The translations under genes were made by a program, and so were the position numbers. Shown piece by piece: positions 8,855 through 14,912 of a stretch of DNA of 41,260 bases. The first letter of the stretch is position 1, and each line of letters opens with the position of its first letter. The stretch is from a virus. Below the pieces are notes generated by a model, which had not been told where the DNA came from, did no database searches, and saw only the letters and a program-made list of their open reading frames with translations. The stretch is taken from positions 1 to 41,260 of the IMG/VR virus record IMGVR_UViG_3300046794_000282. The stretch is one strand, 5' to 3'.

Positions 8855-9013
8855 TCTGTTTATCTGATTGCAACAAAAGCCACGAAATGTAGTATTTGGC
8901 GACTGCGAAATGAAGACGAAATTTTATTTCGCGAAAACGCTGTAACCAATCCCTATCCTTGCGAGAGTGACGGCAACCTTGCTATTCTGTTCCTTGCTGG
9001 AGACAGCAACGAA

Positions 9014-9050
9014 AAAGCCCCGGGACACTTCTCACGGCATCCGGGGCTTT
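9014..9050 (-). terminator. Strong hairpin, probable terminator, mainly for leftward transcription
   Basis: A perfect 10-bp stem AAAGCCCCGG / CCGGGGCTTT encloses a 17-base loop. On the minus strand it is followed by a T run (five T including stem bases), so it best stops transcripts coming leftward through int and the exported-protein gene. It may also end late rightward transcripts. Confidence 0.7.
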
Positions 9051-9070
9051 GAATCGTCAACCTACTTACG

Positions 9071-9397
9071 ATGACTCAGTCATCAGAAAGACAATCCGAT
9101 ATGGACGATACCTCTGTCACATCACAAGGTCAACATCCGGTCATCATTACGGCATCACAATTGGGCCAATTGGCGGATCTGTGCAACTTTATGCAGTTGC
9201 TGCGCGCCTGGTGGGACCATTTCGAAGCGGTGATCCGGCAGCTGGATAAAACCGCTGCGGCAAAAGCCTACGACATCATGATCGACGGCGTCATTGCCGC
9301 CCGCCAGCTGGCCAGGGATCTGGGTTTCGACATGGCGGACCCGGCGTCTTTCAACTGGTCTGCTTCAATCCGGGTTGAGCAACCAGCATTCGAGTAA
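9071..9397 (+). CDS. Hypothetical protein, 108 aa
   Basis: An open frame on the rightward strand, between the late terminator and the leftward lysogeny genes. No good ribosome binding site precedes the first ATG; a second ATG at 9101 is an alternative start. Residues about 25-95 are predicted helical (QLGQLADLCNFMQLLRAWW...). No family was recognised. Being single, rightward, and preceded by an AT-rich possible promoter, it could be a lysogen-expressed accessory gene. Confidence 0.5.
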   Translation: MTQSSERQSDMDDTSVTSQGQHPVIITASQLGQLADLCNFMQLLRAWWDHFEAVIRQLDKTAAAKAYDIMIDGVIAARQLARDLGFDMADPASFNWSASIRVEQPAFE

Positions 9398-9422
9398 GGC
9401 AGCGCCCTTGAGCGCCGGCGGG

Positions 9423-9785
9423 CTACTTGGCTTCGGCCGGCGCCGTGATGGTTTGGCCGGCAGCCTGCTGGGCGCAGAGTTCGTGCAGCTTCTCGGATAC
9501 ACCCTTCGCCTTAAGTATCCGGAGTATGCGTTCAATCTGACCGTTGCACTGATCCTGATTCGACTCGGCGTTCGGGTATGGCTTTGGCCCTCGCCGCGTG
9601 TCGATATTGGTCATCGCCTCGTTGAAGTTCTCCTTGTTGGCCTCCCGTGCCTTGCAGGCGGCCGCGGCCAGTTCATCTGCCGACATATCCTTCATCTCCT
9701 GGTACTCGAGCGCGACGCACGGACCGGCGAACGCAGGTGTTGCGCAGGCCAGCAGGAAGGCGAAAACAGGAACGAGCTTCTTCAT
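9423..9785 (-). CDS. Small exported protein with four cysteines
   Basis: From the ATG at 9785 the product is 120 residues with a clear signal peptide: MKK, a hydrophobic core (LVPVFAFLLA) and a type I cleavage site ATPAFA before Gly. A longer reading to 9866 would put 27 non-signal residues in front and is rejected. The mature part has four Cys, which could form two disulfides in the periplasm, and ends in a Gln/Ala-rich tail. The function is unknown. It sits downstream of int on the same strand but has its own -10-like sequence, TATACT at 9840-9835, with a perfect palindrome upstream. A lysogenic-conversion role is a reasonable guess. Confidence 0.7.
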   Translation of the reverse strand: MKKLVPVFAFLLACATPAFAGPCVALEYQEMKDMSADELAAAACKAREANKENFNEAMTNIDTRRGPKPYPNAESNQDQCNGQIERILRILKAKGVSEKLHELCAQQAAGQTITAPAEAK

Positions 9786-9834
9786 GGGGCATCCGGAGTA
9801 GGGCGGCAGCTGAGCGTGCCGGGTCGCACGCGGA

Positions 9835-9868
9835 AGTATAGCCCACTGTAAACTTGTGATTATCACAA
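9835..9868 (-). promoter_or_regulatory. Promoter-like site with perfect 15-bp palindrome
   Basis: TTGTGAT-T-ATCACAA at 9854-9868 is a perfect palindrome, and a -10-like TATACT lies 13 bases downstream on the minus strand. No good -35 box is present, and the palindrome occupies that region. The spacing between half-sites (TGTGA-N3-TCACA) is too short for CRP. It may be an operator for the exported-protein gene. It lies between that gene and the int stop. Confidence 0.55.
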
Positions 9869-9872
9869 ATTA

Positions 9873-11111
9873 TCACGCTGCCGCATCACGCCTCAGCGGG
9901 GAGACGCTGGCGCTGGCAGCCGGCTTACCGCAGTAGTCGGCCCAAACCTGCATCAGCACTTTCCGCTTTTCGATCAGGTCGCCTCGACGGTAGGCTGCTT
10001 CGACCTTGTCGGGCAAGCTATGCGCGAGCGCATGCTCGCATACCTCGCGCGGGAACGAATTGCCGACCGACTCGGCGCACCAGTCACGGAACGTCGAACG
10101 GAAGCCGTGCACGGTAATTTCGCTGCGATCCATGCGACGCAGCACCGCCGTCAGACTCATATCCGATAGCGGAACGTCGCCACGCTGGCCCGGGAAGACG
10201 TGGTCGCCGAGCCGAGGCATGGCTTTCAATAGACGGAGCGCTGCGGTTGAAAGCGGCACGCGATGTTCGCGGCCGGCCTTCATCCGTTCCGCCGGTACGG
10301 TCCAGACTGCATTGTCCAGGTCAATTTCACCCCACTTGGCTCCGCGGATCTCACCCGACCTGGCGGCGGTCAGAATCCCGAACTCGACCGCACGCGCGGC
10401 GATGCCTTCGCGCTGGCGCAGATCAGCCATGAATTCGCCGACTTCCTGCCAGGGCAGGGCGGCATGGTGCTCTACGCGCGCCACCTTGTTCGGATCGGCC
10501 AACAAGTTGTCCAGGTGGCCCTTCCACCGTGCCGGGTTCTCGCCCGCGCGGAACTTGCTGACCGTGGCCCAGTCGAGGATATTTTCGAGGCGGCTGCGCA
10601 ACCTGGTGGCCGTCTCGGTCTTGGTTTGCCAGATTGGCTGGAGCACCTTCACGACCAAGGCGGTGTCGATCGAGGAAACCGGCAGACTCCCGATGATTGG
10701 GCTCGCGTAGGTCGCAATGGTGCTTTTCCACTGCGCCGCATGCTTGGCGTTTTTCCAGCTGCCGCGGTGCGCTGCGATATACTCGGTGGCGCAGTAGTCG
10801 AACGTGACCGTTTTGGCTTCTTCCAGCTTGCTCGCGAGCTTCTCGGCATTCCGGGCGTCAAGCGGATCAGTCCCGGCGAGCAGAGACGCTCGGCACTCCT
10901 TTGCCTTGTCGCGGGCGTCGCTCAGGCTGACAGTGTGCAGCGCTCCGAGCCCCATCTGGCGCTCTTTGCCGGCCCGCGAATAGCGGAAGATCCAGCTCTT
11001 TGTGCCGGTACTGGACACCTGCAAATAGAGCCCGGCGCCGTCGCCGTAATAGCCGGGCTTGCTTGCCCGACTCACGGCCGCCGCCGTCAACTTCTCAACT
11101 GTCTTAGCCAA
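9873..11111 (-). CDS. int: Tyrosine integrase, DUF4102/P4-type
   Basis: This 412-residue site-specific recombinase integrates and excises the phage genome. Residues about 8-85 form the DUF4102 arm-binding domain (DGAGLYL, KSWIFRY). The catalytic residues are visible: R251 (ARSGEIRG), H335 and R338 (HGFRSTF), H364 (ALAHSL) and the nucleophile Y374 (EAAYRRGD). The start is a TTG at 11111; a GGGGGTAGGAA stretch just upstream is part of a repeated motif likely bound by Int itself. The gene runs leftward away from the attP-like segment. Length and motif order are normal for the family. Confidence 0.95.
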   Translation of the reverse strand: MAKTVEKLTAAAVSRASKPGYYGDGAGLYLQVSSTGTKSWIFRYSRAGKERQMGLGALHTVSLSDARDKAKECRASLLAGTDPLDARNAEKLASKLEEAKTVTFDYCATEYIAAHRGSWKNAKHAAQWKSTIATYASPIIGSLPVSSIDTALVVKVLQPIWQTKTETATRLRSRLENILDWATVSKFRAGENPARWKGHLDNLLADPNKVARVEHHAALPWQEVGEFMADLRQREGIAARAVEFGILTAARSGEIRGAKWGEIDLDNAVWTVPAERMKAGREHRVPLSTAALRLLKAMPRLGDHVFPGQRGDVPLSDMSLTAVLRRMDRSEITVHGFRSTFRDWCAESVGNSFPREVCEHALAHSLPDKVEAAYRRGDLIEKRKVLMQVWADYCGKPAASASVSPLRRDAAA

Positions 11112-11153
11112 TTCCTACCCCCGTCTCTACCCCCGTCGATACCGTAGATTGTA

Positions 11154-11232
11154 GTAGAGTTTGGTAGATCATAGTAGACTAAATTCTGAGATTTTTCTCT
11201 ATGAGAGACGCTCAAAAGTAGACTCTGGTAGA
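11154..11232 (+). repeat. Pair of 15-bp arm-type repeats
   Basis: GTAGAGTTTGGTAGA at 11154-11168 and GTAGACTCTGGTAGA at 11218-11232 match at 13 of 15 positions. Both lie between the int start and the core-like sequence. They are likely binding sites for Int or AlpA. Confidence 0.6.
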
Positions 11233-11257
11233 CGCCAAAAGATATGGCGGAGGCGGA

Positions 11258-11271
11258 CCCTCTCTCCGCCA
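11258..11271 (+). other. tRNA-Ser 3'-end-like core (candidate attP crossover)
   Basis: The sequence CCCTCTCTCCGCCA reads as the acceptor strand, discriminator G and CCA of a bacterial tRNA-Ser. No T-loop consensus precedes it, so only the 3' end is present, as expected if the phage restores the end of a tRNA gene upon insertion. It also forms the right half of an inverted repeat TGGCGGA (11245-11251) / TCCGCCA (11265-11271). Confidence 0.5.
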
Positions 11272-11280
11272 AAAACACCT

Positions 11281-11305
11281 AAAAGCCCCTATGAAGGGGC
11301 TTTTT
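11281..11305 (+). terminator. Bidirectional terminator beside the attP core
   Basis: The stem AAAAGCCCC/GGGGCTTTT has a six-base loop (TATGAA) and a T run. It follows the tRNA-like 3' end at the distance expected for a tRNA terminator, so an integrated prophage would supply termination for the restored tRNA. On the other strand it would stop leftward transcripts before int. Confidence 0.75.
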
Positions 11306-11337
11306 CATTTCCGCCTACCCCCGACTCTACCCCCGGC

Positions 11338-11541
11338 CTAAACAAGGTCCTTTTTAACCCCTGTTTGGAGCCCGGCCTGCCATTCCGCGATCGCTGATTC
11401 ATCCCACGCGACGGCCCTCGGGCCCAATTGGACCGGCGCCGGGAAGGTGCCTTCCTTGATCCGCTTATAGATGGTGGCGCGGGCCAGGCCGACGGCGTCC
11501 ATGACAGCCTGAAGGCGCAGAAATTTCTTGGGTGTGCTCAT
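11338..11541 (-). CDS. alpA: AlpA-family regulator / excisionase-like protein
   Basis: A 67-residue MerR/winged-helix-like DNA-binding protein, read from the second ATG (11541), which has GGAG six bases upstream; the first ATG at 11553 lacks a good site. The AlpA pattern is clear: FLRLQAVMDAVGLARATIYK, FPAPVQLG, and W-x-ESAIAEW. AlpA proteins activate or direct excision with P4-type integrases. Its place upstream of attP and int fits an excisionase or int-regulator role. Confidence 0.88.
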   Translation of the reverse strand: MSTPKKFLRLQAVMDAVGLARATIYKRIKEGTFPAPVQLGPRAVAWDESAIAEWQAGLQTGVKKDLV

Positions 11542-11554
11542 CGCTCGCTCCATT

Positions 11555-11923
11555 TCAGTTGTTCTCGCTCGGCGCGCCGGCGCCGATGCTGGTGGTCGTT
11601 TTCGTGTTTCCCGCCCGCGATGCGCTCGACCGAGTATCGGGACGCGGCTTTCTTTTCCCGGAGCGCTTCCTCAGCAGCCTGTGGCGAACGATTCGTTCGA
11701 TTGCATCGCCGAGGGTCATGTCCTTGAACTGGATGTAGGTCGCGAGGGCCTTCTCGACCTCCTGCGACACCACGACCGGCGGGAGCAAGGCTTTCCCCTC
11801 GGCTTCCAGCTTTGCCCGTCGACGCGCTTGCCGCTCTGCTGCCGACAGGGCGGCTCCGGTGGATGGTCGACCGCGCTTCTTCGCGGCTTCCGGCGTCACT
11901 GCTGTGTTATCAATCGTCTGCAT
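11555..11923 (-). CDS. Basic DNA-binding-like protein, KRGRPSTG motif
   Basis: A 122-residue basic protein. The N-terminus holds KKRGRPSTG (an AT-hook-like GRP core) and AERQARRRAKL. Residues about 55-88 (VEKALATYIQFKDMTLGDAIERIVRHRLL) look like a ribbon-helix-helix or short helical dimerisation segment. The C-terminus is low-complexity, Ser/Thr/Arg-rich. It is probably a small regulator in the leftward operon, before alpA. No named family is assigned. Confidence 0.65.
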   Translation of the reverse strand: MQTIDNTAVTPEAAKKRGRPSTGAALSAAERQARRRAKLEAEGKALLPPVVVSQEVEKALATYIQFKDMTLGDAIERIVRHRLLRKRSGKRKPRPDTRSSASRAGNTKTTTSIGAGAPSENN

Positions 11924-11981
11924 GCTCTTTACTCGCGCAAGGAATTAACGTGAGAAATCACGGTTTTTCTATAGGCAGAAT

Positions 11982-12299
11982 TCACCCGATCTCAGCCGCG
12001 GTTAAGGCCACCGGCGTAGGGAAGCCGCCGCAGCCCCCGTTGGCGCCGTAATCGAAGCCGGGGCATCCTTTGCCGGAGTTCGGGCAAGGGTTCGCACAGT
12101 GCGGTCCCAGGGGGATGGTCTCGCGGCCCTGCGCCAGTTCGTCCATCATGGCGTTGATCGCTTCGTCCCGAGACAGGGCGCGGCCCTGGTCGTCGGTCAT
12201 GTAGGTCTTTTGGTTCTTGCGCAGACCCTGTAGCTGGCGGATGCCGCCGCGCACGCTCATGCACATGTATGTGGTGCGGCTCGTTGTGGTGAGGCTCAT
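11982..12299 (-). CDS. Hypothetical cysteine-rich phage protein
   Basis: A 105-residue protein. Its C-terminal half holds a His/Cys cluster HCANPCPNSGKGCPGF and then GGCGG, four Cys and one His within about 23 residues, which suggests metal binding. The N-terminus is basic with no known motif. The start ATG overlaps the stop of the upstream gene at 12296-12299. Function unknown. A 58-bp gap separates it from the next leftward gene. Confidence 0.65.
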   Translation of the reverse strand: MSLTTTSRTTYMCMSVRGGIRQLQGLRKNQKTYMTDDQGRALSRDEAINAMMDELAQGRETIPLGPHCANPCPNSGKGCPGFDYGANGGCGGFPTPVALTAAEIG

Positions 12300-12490
12300 T
12301 CGTCGTCGCCTTTCTTGTCGTTGGTCTTGTTCGGGTTGGGCTTGTTGAAGGGGACCTCGTCGAGCTCGCGGCGCCGGCGTCTCGACAGGTAGAACTTGCT
12401 GGGGCCGTGCGTCCAGCCGGGCTCTTGCTTAAGGCCGAGGCGGGCGAGCTTTTGCGCTATGGTCTCGCGTGGCTTTTTCTCGTTGCTCAT
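12296..12490 (-). CDS. Hypothetical protein, 64 aa, strongly charged
   Basis: Small, highly charged product: RRRRREL near the middle and a Lys/Asn/Asp-rich C-terminus. It overlaps both neighbours by four bases, so it is translated as part of the leftward operon. No domain was recognised; a nucleic-acid-associated role is possible from charge alone. Confidence 0.6.
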   Translation of the reverse strand: MSNEKKPRETIAQKLARLGLKQEPGWTHGPSKFYLSRRRRRELDEVPFNKPNPNKTNDKKGDDE

Positions 12491-12675
12491 GTCATGGCCT
12501 CGACGCCGACGGCCTTGATATAGGCGGCGCGCAGATCCGCAATCTCAGCCACCATCGCGCGCTCGACGTCGGTGGGCATGAACAGCGGGAAATCGGCTGC
12601 GAGGCCGAGGCGCTGGCGCCAGGTCCGGATCGGCACCGTTGGTGCTGGCGCGCTGGCGATTGTGTTGTTGTCCAT
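12487..12675 (-). CDS. Hypothetical protein, 62 aa
   Basis: First gene of the leftward group that runs toward alpA and int. A good ribosome binding site (GAGGAGATAAGCCAC then ATG) supports the start. The sequence has a Trp-Arg-rich middle (IRTWRQRLGL) and a helical C-terminal half. No family was recognised. Its stop overlaps the next start by four bases. Confidence 0.6.
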   Translation of the reverse strand: MDNNTIASAPAPTVPIRTWRQRLGLAADFPLFMPTDVERAMVAEIADLRAAYIKAVGVEAMT

Positions 12676-12818
12676 GTGGCTTATCTCCTCAGGTATCGTC
12701 AGGGCTGGGCAGCGTCAGGGCGAGCGCGACATTGCGCACGCAGATTGGTGTCGCGCTCAGCACGAAGGCATCTCCGGGGTGGCGTGTTAAGCTTCTCGCA
12801 ATATTTGCGAGGGGAAAT
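12676..12818. promoter_or_regulatory. Divergent intergenic region with perfect palindrome
   Basis: This 143-bp stretch lies between the leftward operon and the rightward membrane gene. CTCGCAA-TAT-TTGCGAG at 12795-12811 is a perfect 7-3-7 inverted repeat whose right arm runs into the ribosome binding site (GAGGGG) of the gene at 12819. It may be an operator, or an RNA hairpin that hides the site. No clear -35/-10 pair was found. Confidence 0.5.
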
Positions 12819-13451
12819 ATGAGAGAGCATGTGCTCCGGTTTATTGGTGCTGTTTTTTTGACGATCCTTGCCCTGCTGGGCATTGGCGCGGTTCTTCACA
12901 TACTCGTCACGCTGCCGTTCGAAGGAAAAGGGCCAGAGTGGGTTGGTGCCATCGGCACGGTGGCGACCCTCATTCTCACTATCTGGCTGGCGACTGAGAG
13001 CGAAAGGAAACGTAAGCGTGAGGAGCTCGACCTTGCGCTCATTACCGCAGCAGAATTTGCTCTTTGGATCCCCAACATGCAGCTCACACTGGAGACGGTC
13101 CGCAGCATGCTTCCCATGACGAGAAATGGTTCTTTCGGCGAGGTCTACGCAAACTGCCACGAGCAAATACAAAGTGCGGGAATCTGGAGCACCGACTCTC
13201 TGAAGCCGCTTGTCGTTCTCCCGGAACACGCCGCAGCTCATCTCGCCTTCGCATCCACACGAATCAGGTCCATAAGTGCCGCCTTTATTGAAGGTAAAAA
13301 CGCCGAGATGCCCTACGTAGCCGATGTCCACAAAATGGAAGAGATCCTCACGCGGCAGCTTGATGAAGCTATCGAACAGCTCGAGGGCCCTTTGCGCGCC
13401 TGTGTTGGATTCCTGATCGAACATGGTTTTGGAAACGAGCTGCCCGCCTAA
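12819..13451 (+). CDS. Two-TM membrane protein, moron candidate
   Basis: A 210-residue protein on the strand opposite to all its neighbours. The ATG at 12819 follows GAGGGGAAAT; an upstream in-frame start at 12639 has no such site and would run through the intergenic palindrome. Two N-terminal helices (about residues 9-31 and 40-60) are followed by a charged RKRKREEL stretch and about 145 helical cytoplasmic residues. No family was recognised. The opposite orientation, single-gene unit and lower GC suggest an acquired gene expressed in the lysogen, possibly for superinfection exclusion or defence. This role is inference. Confidence 0.7.
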   Translation: MREHVLRFIGAVFLTILALLGIGAVLHILVTLPFEGKGPEWVGAIGTVATLILTIWLATESERKRKREELDLALITAAEFALWIPNMQLTLETVRSMLPMTRNGSFGEVYANCHEQIQSAGIWSTDSLKPLVVLPEHAAAHLAFASTRIRSISAAFIEGKNAEMPYVADVHKMEEILTRQLDEAIEQLEGPLRACVGFLIEHGFGNELPA

Positions 13452-13474
13452 CGTCTCACGAACATGTACTTGAT

Positions 13475-13861
13475 TCACAATTCGGCCTCCGAAGACAGCC
13501 GGGGCTGCACTCGCCCCGGCCCGTATTCAACGCTGCTGTAGACACTGGTGAAGCCTAGGTACGGTTTGAAGGGATCACCGGGCCGCTCGGCGCCGAAGTA
13601 AATCTTTTGTACAACCGCCCGGCCGTCGTGAACTAAACCGTGCAGCACGTGCCCGAGGCAGAAGCCGATCTTGTACCGCTCGCGGATGTCGTTGAAATCG
13701 CTCCGCCTAAGCCACACCCCGATGCACTCATTCAGACGTGCCACCAACTCGGCCTTCACCGGCTCGGAGAAGGCCAGGTTCCAACGGCGTTCTACGTCGG
13801 GAGGCTGACCGCCACTCCTGCGAACTGGCGCAGGCTCCGTGAACAGGGCCAGCTGGTTCAC
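13475..13861 (-). CDS. Hypothetical early-left protein, 128 aa
   Basis: Read from a GTG at 13861 that overlaps the DUF551 stop (GTGA). A longer reading to 13972 would overlap that gene wholly out of frame. The sequence starts NQLALFTEP and has a helical middle (VKAELVARLNECIGVWLRRSDF) then a Tyr/Val-rich beta-like end. Similar small proteins occur in early-left operons of temperate phages without known function. It is the last gene of this group and converges on the moron at 12819. Confidence 0.62.
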   Translation of the reverse strand: MNQLALFTEPAPVRRSGGQPPDVERRWNLAFSEPVKAELVARLNECIGVWLRRSDFNDIRERYKIGFCLGHVLHGLVHDGRAVVQKIYFGAERPGDPFKPYLGFTSVYSSVEYGPGRVQPRLSSEAEL

Positions 13862-14052
13862 GGGGCTGCTCCCGGCGGCGCCGGCATCGGCATCCAGTGC
13901 GTCACGCGCTCGACCGTGATCAGCATGGCGTCGACGTAGCGCCACGTGTCGCCAGTGCGGAAGCCCGGCCACACGTCGTCATCGTTCAGCGCGAGCAGCA
14001 CAAGGGTTTCGTCATCGGGCAGGCGGTCCGCGACGGGGATCCAGTCGCTCAT
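13858..14052 (-). CDS. DUF551 domain protein
   Basis: A 64-residue protein starting MSDWIPVADRLPDDETLVL and ending with THWMPMPAPP. The W-I-PV-x-RLPDDE start and the HW-MP end are the recognisable DUF551 pattern, common in early-left regions of lambda-like phages. The molecular function is not known. It overlaps the upstream and downstream genes by four bases each, so the four-gene group is tightly coupled. Confidence 0.85.
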   Translation of the reverse strand: MSDWIPVADRLPDDETLVLLALNDDDVWPGFRTGDTWRYVDAMLITVERVTHWMPMPAPPGAAP

Positions 14053-14345
14053 TTCCCCGCTCCCCGGCAGCCCATGTGCGTGTACCCGTCGGCGGCGACG
14101 CGCTTCGTGACGGCTTCGCCATACACGCCAAGGTATTGGCAGCCGGTAGCGGGGTCGGTGATGATCGCGATGGCGGTGCCGCTGCCGATGGTCGCGGTCG
14201 GCGTGCCCGGACTCGGCGAGCACCCGGTGCAGGTGGCCAGCAGCGCTAGCACCAGGATCAAGCCGACCAGGGCGCGGCCGGCGAGGCCGGCCAGCTGCAG
14301 GTGCGTATCGCGCTGTGCGGGGGACGGGGCGGGCTGGCGCTTCAT
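14049..14345 (-). CDS. Small membrane-anchored or lipoprotein-like protein (DUF6440-like end)
   Basis: A 98-residue product from the ATG at 14345. One hydrophobic segment (ALVGLILVLALLATCTGC, about residues 25-42) ends in a lipobox-like TCTGC, although the preceding N-terminus is long for a lipoprotein signal. The C-terminal 40 residues (ATGCQYLGVYGEAVTKR, DGYTHMGC) resemble the DUF6440 family. It is probably exposed outside the inner membrane. The role in the phage is unknown. Coupled by ATGA overlaps on both sides. Confidence 0.65.
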   Translation of the reverse strand: MKRQPAPSPAQRDTHLQLAGLAGRALVGLILVLALLATCTGCSPSPGTPTATIGSGTAIAIITDPATGCQYLGVYGEAVTKRVAADGYTHMGCRGAGK

Positions 14346-14686
14346 TGCATGCGCCCCTTGACCAGCGTGTTCACGTCCTTGAAGCCGTAGTGCGCGGCGA
14401 CGCTGGCCAGCAGCGACGTCTGGCAGCGAGCATCGAAGTAATCGAGATGCTGCAACACCCACTCGATCGATTCGGTGAAGCAGCGCTGACCGCGGCTGTC
14501 CGCAAGGCTGATGACAGGCGCATATTTACTCGCGTCGGCATAGCCCAGGGTGCCGCCTTTATAGAACAGCGGTGGATGCAGGTCCACCTCCACGTATCCT
14601 TCAACGTGCAGCACTGACTGTTGCGCAGGTTGAACGTCGGATATTGATTTTCCTGCAACGCCCGTGTTATTCTTACCATTCCCCAT
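14342..14686 (-). CDS. Hypothetical protein, first gene of the PL operon
   Basis: A 114-residue protein with a good ribosome binding site (TTTGGAGATGAGC before ATG). No known domain; the second half is helical (ESIEWVLQHLDYFDARC...). It lies directly downstream, on the minus strand, of the structured leader and OL-like operators, so it should be the first product of the leftward early operon. In related phages this position is often held by N, anti-RecBCD or anti-restriction genes, but no such motif is visible here. Confidence 0.62.
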   Translation of the reverse strand: MGNGKNNTGVAGKSISDVQPAQQSVLHVEGYVEVDLHPPLFYKGGTLGYADASKYAPVISLADSRGQRCFTESIEWVLQHLDYFDARCQTSLLASVAAHYGFKDVNTLVKGRMQ

Positions 14687-14705
14687 TGCTCATCTCCAAA
14701 AGTAA

Positions 14706-14758
14706 GGGGCGTAAGACGCCATCTGATGCTCGAACATCAGGTGGCTTTTTTTTGCCCC
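14706..14758 (+). terminator. Rightward terminator / structured leader of the leftward operon
   Basis: An 11-bp stem (14718-14728 with 14735-14745, one G-T pair) and eight T follow on the plus strand, a textbook rightward terminator, yet no rightward gene ends here. On the minus strand the same DNA is the 5' leader of the early-left operon, where GGGGC/GCCCC (14706-14710, 14754-14758) adds an outer stem. It may be an RNA control element, or may stop antisense transcripts from entering the operator region. Confidence 0.65.
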
Positions 14759-14849
14759 GAACGGGTACTCGAATGGCGTGGCGCCAAGCGAGAGCTGATC
14801 AGGGAGTGGCCCGGAACACGAGCGACCACTCCTTGACTTGGAGGTTATA

Positions 14850-14899
14850 TTAGCTTGAGGCTAAACAATGTGCAAGAAGAATATTTAGCTCACGGCTAA
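14850..14899 (-). promoter_or_regulatory. OL-like operators and candidate PL promoter
   Basis: Two operators fit TTAGC-N5-GCTAA exactly: 14850-14864 (spacer TTGAG) and 14885-14899 (spacer TCACG). A third half-site GGCTAA is at 14911-14916. The same motif is repeated between cI and cro. A weak minus-strand promoter overlaps: TTGCAC at 14873-14868, then TAATAT about 17 bases on. The sites should let the CI-like repressor shut the leftward operon. Confidence 0.72.
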
Positions 14900-14912
14900 A
14901 GAAATGACGGGG

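Larger units (their letters stand above)
8658..9070. other. AT-rich non-coding gap after the lysis genes
   Basis: No convincing gene lies here. The stretch 8725-8960 is clearly more AT-rich than the flanking genes. It contains a possible rightward promoter (TTGCAT at 8827-8832, TATATA at 8849-8854), an inverted repeat GCGAAAT (8905-8911) / ATTTCGC (8926-8932) with a nested CGAAAT/ATTTCG pair, and a strong hairpin at 9014-9050. It separates late genes from the lysogeny region and looks like a regulatory boundary. Confidence 0.6.
11112..11337. other. attP: Putative attP region
   Basis: The 226 bp between int and alpA hold no gene. They contain a tRNA-Ser-like 3' end (CCCTCTCTCCGCCA, 11258-11271) followed by a terminator hairpin. 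Six copies of a GGTAGA/G motif surround it: on the minus strand at 11114-11123 and 11126-11135, on the plus strand at about 11160-11168 and 11224-11232, and again on the minus strand at 11314-11323 and 11326-11335. The two outer pairs form a 22-bp direct repeat with one mismatch, exactly 200 bp apart. A core flanked by arm-type sites next to int is the expected layout of an attachment site. Confidence 0.7.

Noticed and set aside
9854-9868. CRP binding site
   Set aside because: The half-sites TGTGA and TCACA are only three bases apart, not six, so it is recorded as an unassigned palindrome.
10263-11147. 294-codon plus-strand frame opposite int
   Set aside because: The integrase on the minus strand has all catalytic residues; this frame is its shadow.
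11245-11271. Complete tRNA gene
   Set aside because: Only the acceptor 3' end with CCA is seen; no T-loop, anticodon arm or 5' half is present.
12639-12818. Longer N-terminus for the two-TM protein
   Set aside because: No ribosome binding site at 12639, and the added residues have no membrane or domain pattern; GAGGGGAAAT supports 12819.
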